A stretch of 64,000 nt of DNA, from NCBI RefSeq assembly GCF_009866805.1, contig NZ_SIZW01000042.1:620001-684000 (forward strand), written 5' to 3'. The notes under the pieces were generated by a model, which saw only the letters and a list, made by a program, of their open reading frames with translations, was not told the origin of the DNA and made no database searches. Of the stretch, positions 56,394 to 64,000 are shown one piece after another. The position numbers and the translations under genes were made by a program. The DNA comes from Schauerella aestuarii (lineage in GTDB: Bacteria > Pseudomonadota > Gammaproteobacteria > Burkholderiales > Burkholderiaceae_B). Positions within the stretch are counted from its first letter, which is position 1. Every line of letters begins with the position of its first letter.

Positions 56394-56798
56394 ATGAACA
56401 TTGGCAGCGCTGCCACCTCGAGCGGCATCTCGGCAAAGATGATCCGCTATTACGAGAGCATTGGCCTGATCGGCGAAGCCACCCGCACGGAAAGCGGGTA
56501 TCGGCAATACAGCGAGCGCGACGTGCACACCCTGCGGTTCATCCGGCATGCCCGCGACCTGGGATTCTCGGTCGAACAGATGAGCGATCTGCTGGCGCTA
56601 TGGCGCGATCGCAGCCGAGCGAGCAGCGAGGTCAAAGCCATCGCGCTTACGCACGTGGCGGCGCTGGAAGCAAAAGCGGCCACCCTATATGAGATGGCCG
56701 CCACCTTGAAGCATCTGGCCGACACCTGCCATGGTGACGACCGACCCGACTGCCCTATTCTAGCGGCGCTGTCTCGTGCGGCCCCGTCCACTCCTTGA
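56394..56798 (+). CDS. cueR: CueR, MerR-family copper-responsive regulator
   Basis: The start is the ATG at 56394 (MNIGSAATSSGISAKMIRYY), preceded by GCGGAG. An in-frame TTG at 56379 would add five residues. It has 134 residues: the MerR winged helix-turn-helix (about 1-70: ISAKMIRYYESIGLI, ESGYRQYSERDVHTLRFI), a dimer helix, and the metal loop with C112 and C120 separated by seven residues (TCHGDDRPDCPIL). These are exactly the Cu(I)-binding Cys positions of E. coli CueR. It should activate copA and copZ through the 19-bp-spacer promoters. Its 3' end overlaps the convergent nitroreductase gene by 44 bp. Confidence 0.95.
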   Translation: MNIGSAATSSGISAKMIRYYESIGLIGEATRTESGYRQYSERDVHTLRFIRHARDLGFSVEQMSDLLALWRDRSRASSEVKAIALTHVAALEAKAATLYEMAATLKHLADTCHGDDRPDCPILAALSRAAPSTP

Positions 56799-57354
56799 AG
56801 AACTTCTTATATGGGGTGCGCTCTATCGGCTTGAGCTCGTGCACGAGCGTGCCCACCGCGAGAAATCCCAGAAACTTATAGTCGAGCGCATCGAAGCCGA
56901 GGGCGTCCTGCACGTCCTCGACGTACGTCCCCAGACCCGTGCTCCAGAACGCACCGTAGCCCAAGGCGTGGGCTGCGTTGAGCATATTCATGACTGAAGC
57001 GCCCACGGCCAGCAGACGCTCAGACTCGGGAATCTTCGTGTTGTCGTGATCCATGTGCTGGGCGATGGCGATCAATACCGGCACGTCATCGATCCAGGCA
57101 CGTACAGATTTCTCTTTGTCGGGCGTCATGCGCTTGTCGCCACTGCGTTTGACGGCTTCCATCATCATGTCGGCAAATCGCGTCCGGGCATCGCCTCGGA
57201 TCACTGCATATCGCCAGGGCTGCAGCCCGCCATGATCCGGCGCGCAGACCGCAGCCTGCATGATGCGCTTCAGATCCTTCGGCTTGGGGCCAGGCGCGCA
57301 AACCGCCTTCGTCGAGCGGCGCGTCAACAAGGTTTCGATGGTGGGTGACGTCAT
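56755..57354 (-). CDS. Nitroreductase family protein (YdjA-like)
   Basis: This is a 199-residue FMN-dependent nitroreductase-fold protein. The N-terminus IETLLTRRSTKAVCAPGP and the block APDHGGLQPWRYAVIRGDAR fit the short YdjA subgroup, and GYGAFWSTGLGTYVEDVQDA is the later FMN/dimer region. These flavoenzymes reduce nitro compounds or quinones using NAD(P)H; the natural substrate is unknown. It converges on cueR with a 44-bp overlap. A 13-bp palindrome TTGAT-GTG-ATCAA lies 16 nt before the start. Confidence 0.88.
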   Translation of the reverse strand: MTSPTIETLLTRRSTKAVCAPGPKPKDLKRIMQAAVCAPDHGGLQPWRYAVIRGDARTRFADMMMEAVKRSGDKRMTPDKEKSVRAWIDDVPVLIAIAQHMDHDNTKIPESERLLAVGASVMNMLNAAHALGYGAFWSTGLGTYVEDVQDALGFDALDYKFLGFLAVGTLVHELKPIERTPYKKFFKEWTGPHETAPLE

Positions 57355-57769
57355 GCTGCCTCGTCTGTCGTTGATGTGATCAATTCGAAATCGTATACCG
57401 ATCGGGTAAACCCTGTTGGAAAGTCATTAGCGCGGTCCCGGGTATGGCTGACGTCTGACCGTAGCGTGCCGCCAAAAACCATATACCGCAGCGCAGCATC
57501 ACGATGAGCCGATATGCAATTGGATACAGGATGTTTGTGACGATTCCGATATCTTTATTGCTGATCCGACGCTTTCACAAATCCGAAATACCGATAGGAA
57601 ATAAGCAAACAACCAAGCGAACTTAGGGATTTCGCCCCGGCTTTCCTAAAATCCCTTCCTTTCGCAAGCCTGACGACGTTACGTCGTCGCCGTCGAACCT
57701 GTGTTCGATCGAAGCGGCGCAGGCTTACGTTGCAATGCAAACCGGGCTTAGGCTCACCAGGAGTATGCA
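57355..57769. promoter_or_regulatory. Divergent nitroreductase / hyuA leader region
   Basis: This is 415 bases without a gene. Left to right it holds the palindrome TTGAT-GTG-ATCAA (57371-57383), a stem AGGGATTT/AAATCCCT (57625-57632 with 57649-57656), a compact three-way-junction candidate (57666-57726) and the AGGAG ribosome binding site for hyuA (57759-57763). Promoters could not be assigned with confidence. Confidence 0.5.
57666..57726 (+). promoter_or_regulatory. Three-way-junction RNA candidate in the hyuA leader
   Basis: P1 is AAGCCTG (57666-57672) with CAGGCTT (57720-57726). P2 is GACGAC (57672-57677) with GTCGTC (57683-57688) and loop GTTAC. P3 is CGCCG/CGGCG (57688-57692, 57715-57719) continued by TCGAAC/GTTCGA (57693-57698, 57703-57708) around a CTGT loop. 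The stems abut each other with shared boundary bases. It lies 33 nt before the hyuA ribosome binding site. It could be a cis-regulatory RNA or DNA operators; no known class is recognised. Confidence 0.4.
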
Positions 57770-59926
57770 GTGGCATCCGCGACCATGACGCAGGGCGCGC
57801 GTATCGGGATCGATGTGGGCGGCACCTTTACCGACTTCGTTCTGTTCGACCCGCGTCGCAACGGTTTTTTCTATCATAAGCAGCCCAGTACACCGAGCGA
57901 TCCCGCTCAGGCCGTGCAACACGGACTCTCCGCCCTGCTTGCCAAAAGCGGGCTCGCTGCAGGCGACGTGGCCATGCTTCTGCATGGCACGACAATCGGG
58001 CTGAACGCCATCATTCAACGCCGCGGCGCACGCGTCGGATTGATTGTCACGGAAGGATTTCGCGACATCCTGGAAATTGCCCGCGCCCGTATGCCCTCTT
58101 CATTCGACTTTCATGCCACGCGTGAAGCACCCTTTTTGCCGCGCGACCGCGTGCTGGAAATCGGTGCGCGCTTCGACCCCCGCGGCACCGTCACGCGCTG
58201 GCCGCAAGACGCCGAACTCGATCGCGTCGCATACGAACTCGATGCGATGCAGGTCGATGCCGCGGCCCTGGTACTGATCAACGGCTATGCGAATCCGCAA
58301 CAAGAAGGCGAACTTGCGGACGCGCTCCAGCGCCGTCTCCCCGGCATTGCGGTGCTGTCGGCCGCCCGCACCTGGCCCGAGATTCGCGAGTACGAACGCA
58401 CACTCGTCGCCGGGCTCAATGCGTATATCCAGCCGCTGATGCAGCGCTATTTCGAACGTCTCCAGACCTTGACGGGCGAGATCGGCATTGCTGCGCCGAT
58501 CCTGGTCACCGCATCCAATGGCGGTTCGCTCTCGTTGGCCTCGGCGCTGGCGCGTCCGATCGACACGGTGCTGTCCGGGCCCGCCGCGGGCGTCGTGGCG
58601 GCGACCCGCTTGTCCAACGATTGCGGCGAGCCGCGCATCATCAGCTTCGACATGGGCGGCACGAGCAGCGACATCGCCGTGTCGGTGGGCGGCTTCGCCG
58701 AAATCGCCACCCGCACCGAGATCGGCGGCCTGCCGCTCGTGCTTCCCGTCGTCGGCGTTTCAGCCATCGGCGCCGGCGGCGGCTCCAAGGTATGGGCCGA
58801 CGAACACGGCGTGCTCAAGGTGGGCCCCGAAAGCGCGGGCGCCGATCCCGGCCCGGCCGCCTATGGCCGCGGTGGCGAGGATGCCACCATCACCGACTGC
58901 TATCTCGCCACCGGCATCCTCGATTCAGCTGCCTTTCTGGGCGGCGATATGCCCTTGCGCGGCGATCTGGCGCGTGCAGCACTCGATCGCGTGGCCCGGC
59001 GTCTGCAATTCGACGATGCGGATGCCGGCGTGCGCGTGGCCAGCGGCGCACTCGCCGTGGCCACCGCGCAGATGGCCTCAGAGCTGCATAAATCCCTGGC
59101 GCAGCGCGGCCTCGATCCGGCGGAATTCGCGCTGGTGCCGTTCGGCGGCGCAGGCCCGACGCACGCCAATTTCCTGGCCGAAGATGCGGGCCTGAACCGT
59201 ATCGTCGTCCCTGCCAAGCCAGGCACGTTTTGCGCCCTGGGCGCAGCCACTGCGGATCTGCGACGCGATTTTGTGCGCAGTCTGCGCGTGCCGCTCAACG
59301 AGGCGACCGTGTCGGCCTTGAATGCGGCGCTCGGTGCCTTGAACGATGAGGCACGCATCTGGCTCGATGAACAAGGCGATGCGTTGACCGAGTCGACGGC
59401 GATCTTTCGCGCGGCCGACATGCGTTATGCCGGCCAAGCCTACGAACTCAAATCGGCCTTGCCCGAATCGCTGCCGTCGCCGCTTACCGTGGCGGCGGTC
59501 ACCGAAGCGTTTCATGCGGAGCATGAACGCATCTACGGGTTTCGCGACGAACACGCACCCGTCGAACTCGGCACCGTGCGGCTCGCGATCGTGGGCCGGA
59601 TGCCGGGCGTGGGAAAAACGTACTTGGCCGCGGGCAGCGGCATGCCCACGCCCAAAGCGCATCGCATGGTCTACTTGAACGGCAATTGGACCGAGGCCGC
59701 CGTCTTTGCGCGCGCGGCGCTCGAGGCCGGCGACCGCTTTGCAGGACCGGCGATTGTCGAGCAGGAAGACACCACCATCCTGGTGCTCACCGGTTGGCAT
59801 GCGCACACCGACGACCAAGGTAATTTGCATCTGGCGCGCACTCCGCTGAGTGCCGACCCTGACTCGGTGCCGGGCGCGACATCGTCCAGCACCCGACCGC
59901 AAGCCCACGCAGAAGGCGGCGTATGA
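57770..59926 (+). CDS. hyuA: HyuA, hydantoinase A / oxoprolinase family ATP-dependent amidohydrolase subunit
   Basis: This is 718 residues from a GTG at 57770, with AGGAG six nt upstream. The N-terminal hydantoinase/oxoprolinase domain has the actin-fold phosphate motif RIGIDVGGTFTDFVLFD and TTIGLNAIIQRRGARVGLIV. The central domain has IISFDMGGTSSDIAVSVGGF and GGGSKVWADEHGVLKVGPES, and the C-terminal part is less conserved. Relatives hydrolyse hydantoins, 5-oxoproline or similar cyclic amides with ATP, or carboxylate acetone or acetophenone. The exact substrate cannot be read. It overlaps hyuB by 4 nt (ATGA), forming the usual A/B subunit pair. Confidence 0.9.
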   Translation: MASATMTQGARIGIDVGGTFTDFVLFDPRRNGFFYHKQPSTPSDPAQAVQHGLSALLAKSGLAAGDVAMLLHGTTIGLNAIIQRRGARVGLIVTEGFRDILEIARARMPSSFDFHATREAPFLPRDRVLEIGARFDPRGTVTRWPQDAELDRVAYELDAMQVDAAALVLINGYANPQQEGELADALQRRLPGIAVLSAARTWPEIREYERTLVAGLNAYIQPLMQRYFERLQTLTGEIGIAAPILVTASNGGSLSLASALARPIDTVLSGPAAGVVAATRLSNDCGEPRIISFDMGGTSSDIAVSVGGFAEIATRTEIGGLPLVLPVVGVSAIGAGGGSKVWADEHGVLKVGPESAGADPGPAAYGRGGEDATITDCYLATGILDSAAFLGGDMPLRGDLARAALDRVARRLQFDDADAGVRVASGALAVATAQMASELHKSLAQRGLDPAEFALVPFGGAGPTHANFLAEDAGLNRIVVPAKPGTFCALGAATADLRRDFVRSLRVPLNEATVSALNAALGALNDEARIWLDEQGDALTESTAIFRAADMRYAGQAYELKSALPESLPSPLTVAAVTEAFHAEHERIYGFRDEHAPVELGTVRLAIVGRMPGVGKTYLAAGSGMPTPKAHRMVYLNGNWTEAAVFARAALEAGDRFAGPAIVEQEDTTILVLTGWHAHTDDQGNLHLARTPLSADPDSVPGATSSSTRPQAHAEGGV

Positions 59927-61914
59927 AACTCGATCCCGTCACACTCGAAATCCTCGGCAACAAGGTCACGGCCTTGACCGAAGAAATGTGTCTCACGCTG
60001 CAACGCACAGGGCGTACGCTTTATGTGAAGGAAACGGCCGACTTCGCTTGCGCGCTGGCGGGTCTGGACGGCCGGTTCTTCGCCTATCCGCGCGGCATCG
60101 GCGTGTCGGGCTTCGTGGGTCTGGATTGCAAGACGACGATCGACGCCGTGGGCGCATTGGAACCGGGCGACGTCATCCTGACCAACGATCCTTATCGCTC
60201 GCGCGGCCTGGCCACTCACCTGCCGGATCTGCAGGTGATCGAGCCGTACTTCCATGACGGGAAAATCGTGGCGTACGGCTGGGCGTTTTTGCATGCGTCC
60301 GATGTAGGCGGCAAAGTGCCCAGTAGCATCTCGCCGACCAACAGCGATATCTTTCAGGAAGGCCTGCAGATCCCGCCGCTGAAACTCATGCGGGCCGGCA
60401 CGATGAATGCCGACGTGGCGCTGCTATTTCAAGCCAATAGCCGCACGCCCGACGCCAATATGGGCGATCTGCGCGCCATGCTGGCGGCACTCGCCGCAGG
60501 CCGCCGCCGCGTGGCGCAGACGATCGCGCAGCATGGCGCCGCCGCGTGGCTGGCCGCGCAACAAGACCTCGTGGCGTACGCCGGCCGTCGCGCCGCCGCG
60601 GTCCTGCGTCAGGTCCCGAACGGTACCTATCGCTTCAGCGATTATCTCGACGACGAGGCCGGCCAAGGCCTGCCGGTAAGACTCGCGCTGGCAGTCACGC
60701 TTGACGATGGCGCCATCCATCTGGACTTCACCGGCACCGACCCGCAAGTCGCCGCTGCCATCAACATCCCCAGTCATGGCCAGCCGCACGCCTGGCTCAC
60801 GTTGCGCATTCTGTCGCTCGTGTGCACGCTCGATAAAAGCGTGCCGCTCAACGCCGGCTTGCTGCGGCCGATCTCCGTGACGGCGCCGGAAGGCTCGCTC
60901 GTCAATCCCACTGCACCCGCTGCCGTTGGCGTGCGCCACGCCGCCGCCGTGCGGGTGAACGACACGCTAAATGGCGTGCTGGGACAGGCGCTCACGCAGA
61001 CGATGCCGGCGGCCAGCGGCGGCACGATCATCCCGGTGGTGGTCGCTGAGCCTGCGCGCCACGGCGGCGGCCAAAACGTGCAGGTGATCGAACCGATGGT
61101 GGGCGGCACGGGTGCGCGGTGGGGTCGCGACGGGGCCGACGGCCGCGATAGCAGCATTTCGAATCTGGCCAATAACCCGGTCGAAACCGTGGAAGCGGAA
61201 ACCGGCGTCGAGATCGAACATTACGGCTTGCGCCCCGACTCGGGCGGTGCGGGTCAATGGCGTGGCGGATGCGGGCAGGAAATTCGCTTTCGCATCCTGC
61301 ACGACGACACGCTTGTGCTGGCGCGCGGCATGGAGCGCCTCAAGTTTCGTCCCTGGGGGGCTCACGGTGGGCGTCCGGGTCGTTCGGCGCAACTCCTGCT
61401 CAACCCAGGCACGCCGCACGCTCGCGAGCTCGGCAAGATCGACACGTTATCGGTGGTTGCCGGCGATGTGATTGCCTTGTTTACCCCGGGCGGCGGCGGG
61501 TGGGGCTCGCCGCACGATCGCGACCCGCAAGCCGTGCTGCTCGACATCGCACGCGGCCTGATCACGGCGGATAGTGCGCGGCGCGATTACGGCGTGGCCA
61601 CGGTCGACGGCACACTCGATGCGGATGCCACGGCGAAGTTGCGCGCCACCGCGCCGGCAGGATCCGAGCGCGGCCCGGAACGCGACGCCTGGGATGCCGT
61701 GTTTGCCCCTGATGTGCTCGACCGCTTCAATGCTGCGCTCTATGCGCTGCCAGCCGCGACGCGCGCGCGGCGCCGCAGCCGAGCCTATGCTGAGGTGCTG
61801 GCCCTGTTGCCCGACGATTTTCCCCGCCGCGGCGCGGATGCCGATGCGATCGCAGCCGCGCGCACGCAATTGAACGCCGCCATCGACATGCTTTCCGAAA
61901 CCTCTACCGCCTGA
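59923..61914 (+). CDS. hyuB: HyuB, hydantoinase B / oxoprolinase family subunit
   Basis: This is a 663-residue partner of HyuA. Characteristic blocks are LDPVTLEILGNKVTALTEEM, VILTNDPYRSRGLATHLPDL, HLDFTGTDPQVAAAINIPSH, PVETVEAETGVEIEHYGLRP and the C-terminal FTPGGGGWGSP. About 110 residues beyond that Gly-rich motif are longer than in many HyuB proteins and end in helical, Ala/Arg-rich sequence. The ABC transporter genes downstream suggest that uptake and ring opening are coordinated. Its stop codon falls inside the first unit of a 13-nt degenerate repeat. Confidence 0.9.
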   Translation: MKLDPVTLEILGNKVTALTEEMCLTLQRTGRTLYVKETADFACALAGLDGRFFAYPRGIGVSGFVGLDCKTTIDAVGALEPGDVILTNDPYRSRGLATHLPDLQVIEPYFHDGKIVAYGWAFLHASDVGGKVPSSISPTNSDIFQEGLQIPPLKLMRAGTMNADVALLFQANSRTPDANMGDLRAMLAALAAGRRRVAQTIAQHGAAAWLAAQQDLVAYAGRRAAAVLRQVPNGTYRFSDYLDDEAGQGLPVRLALAVTLDDGAIHLDFTGTDPQVAAAINIPSHGQPHAWLTLRILSLVCTLDKSVPLNAGLLRPISVTAPEGSLVNPTAPAAVGVRHAAAVRVNDTLNGVLGQALTQTMPAASGGTIIPVVVAEPARHGGGQNVQVIEPMVGGTGARWGRDGADGRDSSISNLANNPVETVEAETGVEIEHYGLRPDSGGAGQWRGGCGQEIRFRILHDDTLVLARGMERLKFRPWGAHGGRPGRSAQLLLNPGTPHARELGKIDTLSVVAGDVIALFTPGGGGWGSPHDRDPQAVLLDIARGLITADSARRDYGVATVDGTLDADATAKLRATAPAGSERGPERDAWDAVFAPDVLDRFNAALYALPAATRARRRSRAYAEVLALLPDDFPRRGADADAIAAARTQLNAAIDMLSETSTA

Positions 61915-62014
61915 CATGCAGGCCTGAAATGCAGACTTGAAGCACAGAGCTGACCTCCGCATCTGACAACCGAATCTGCCACACAGGCCTGCCCCCCAGA
62001 CCTCGCAATACTAT
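61911..62014. repeat. Degenerate 13-nt tandem array between hyuB and the ABC transporter
   Basis: Eight units of 13 nt (the second and third together 26 nt) run from 61911 to 62014. Each starts with CT, mostly CTGA or CTGC, and several end in CAGGC or CAGAC. The hyuB stop codon is in the first unit. A ninth 13-mer (62015-62027) contains the ribosome binding site of the next gene. Confidence 0.65.
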
Positions 62015-62031
62015 CTCCTCTGGAGTACGAC

Positions 62032-63122
62032 ATGAAGAAACGTTGGTTTGCCCCCCTGCTGGCTGTGACGCTGGTCATGGGCTTGGCCGCTTGCAAGGAT
62101 AAAGGCGCCGAAACGGCTGCGGCGCCCGCCGCGACCGACCGCGTCGTGATCGGCGTGTATGGCGGCGACTGGGAAAAGAACATCCGCGCCTCCGGCCTCG
62201 AACAATATGCACGCGACAACAATATCCGCGTCGATATCGTGCCCGGCGCCGATGCCGAATGGTTCGCCAAATTGCGCGCCGCCAATGGCAACAACCCGCC
62301 GTACGATATCGTGGTGTTCCAGCCGGATACCGTGCAACGCGCACAAGCCGCCGGTGTGCTCGAACCGCTCGATGCCGCGCGCGCACCCAATCTGGCCAAG
62401 CTCTATCCCTCGGTGCAGGAACGCTTCAAGTCCGATGGGAAAATCTACGCAGCGGCTTTCAGCCTGGGGCAGTTGGGTTTGGCATACCGCAGCGATCTGG
62501 TTACCACACCGCCCACCAGCTGGCTTGATCTGTGGAAGCCCGAATACAAAGGTCACGTCGCCATCTCGTCGCCCACGTATGCGGCCGGACTGCAGTTTTT
62601 CGCCGGCCTGACCCACGCGCTCGGCGGTGATTTGAAGAATGAAGCCGATGTCGACAAAACGTTTGCCAAGCTGACCGAGCTGCGCGGCAATGCCGTCGCA
62701 TTCCCGGATAGCCCCGGCGCCATTCAGACGCTGCTCGAACGCGGCGATGCGTGGGTCGTGCCCTACTGGGACGGTCGCGTATTTGCCCTGCAGAAGGCCG
62801 GTTTGAAGATCGATTTTGCCTACCCCACCGACGGTCCCGTCGTCGGCGCGGCCAATTGGGTCATCGCCAAGGGCGCCCCCAATATGGTCAACGCCTACAA
62901 ATTGGTCGACTTCCTGTCCAGCGCCAAGGTGCAGAAGGAATTTTCGGATCGCTCGCTGTATGGCATGACCAATCAGGACGTGCAATACAACGAAGAATTG
63001 AAAAAGCAGGTTCAGGTGGGCGAAGACGCCTACAAAAAGCTGATCTGGGTCGACTACTCGGTCGCCACGCCCAAACTGGCTGACTGGACCTCGCGTTGGA
63101 GCCAGGCATTGGGCGGCGGTAA

Positions 63123-63126
<4 letters not shown>
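62032..63126 (+). CDS. ABC transporter substrate-binding lipoprotein (spermidine/putrescine-type)
   Basis: This is 364 residues. The signal peptide ends in the lipobox GLAAC (lipidated C21). The mature protein is a PotD-like type II periplasmic-binding fold: VVIGVYGGDWEKNIRASGLE at its start, KIYAAAFSLGQLGLAYRSDL, NAVAFPDSPGAIQTLLERGD and GAANWVIAKGAPNMVNAYKL. Binding proteins of this family carry polyamines but also many other cationic or organic ligands, so the ligand is open. A GGAG site precedes the ATG. It overlaps the ATPase gene by 4 nt (ATGA). Together with hyuAB it suggests import of the Hyu substrate. Confidence 0.9.

Positions 63127-64000
<874 letters not shown>

Noticed and set aside
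57666-57726. Guanidine-II (mini-ykkC) riboswitch
   Set aside because: That class has two hairpins with ACGR loops. The loops here are GTTAC and CTGT, and the topology is a three-way junction.

Overview
The window is a roughly 60% GC chromosomal segment, most likely from a betaproteobacterium of the order Burkholderiales. An Alcaligenaceae/Bordetella-like relative is my best guess. The reasons are the merged flagellar and chemotaxis supercluster run by FlhDC, a pyruvate dehydrogenase E3 that carries its own lipoyl domain, and the gene order aceE-aceF-lpdA next to a FixLJ-like two-component pair. Almost every base is assigned, and no rRNA, tRNA, CRISPR array, prophage or insertion sequence is visible.

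Region 1 (1-38.0 kb) is flagellum and chemotaxis. It opens with the end of fliP, then fliQ and fliR (+). The minus strand carries flgB-C-D-E-F-G-H-I-J-K-L, followed by two methyl-accepting chemotaxis proteins with a small lipoprotein gene between them. flgA, flgM and flgN run divergently (+). Next on the minus strand come flhB-flhA-flhF and motA-motB-cheY-like-cheA-cheW-cheR-cheB-cheY-cheZ, with flhDC upstream of motA behind its own terminator. fliA and two tandem flagellin genes (+) close the region. Sigma-28 type promoters (TAAAG..., 11-bp spacer, GCCG...) are readable in front of flgM, fliC1 and motA, and a weaker one precedes fliC2. The hierarchy reads FlhDC, then FliA held by FlgM, then flagellin, motor and chemotaxis.

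Region 2 (38.3-51.6 kb) is central metabolism and housekeeping: aceE-aceF-lpdA (-), a divergent sensor kinase / response regulator / folD chain coupled by ATGA overlaps, oligopeptidase prlC, a SCO1-type copper chaperone and a small GlsB/YeaQ membrane protein.

Region 3 (51.8-57.4 kb) is copper handling: a dihydrolipoamide-dehydrogenase-like flavoprotein, copZ, copA, cueR and a nitroreductase. Both copZ and copA have MerR-family promoters with a 19-bp spacer and a CueR-like dyad.

Region 4 (57.7-64 kb) is an accessory catabolic locus: hyuA and hyuB (hydantoinase/oxoprolinase family), a polyamine-type ABC substrate-binding lipoprotein and the start of its ATPase, which is cut by the window end. 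A leader that can fold as a compact three-way junction precedes hyuA.

The most unusual DNA-level signal is a set of degenerate but strictly periodic short tandem arrays (13, 13, 17 and 19 nt units) in intergenic DNA. Three of them begin at or within a few bases of a stop codon, and none is explained by the genes. I found no unmistakable new protein system. The arrays, the hyuA leader, the long FlhF C-terminal extension and the hyuAB-ABC locus are the best leads.
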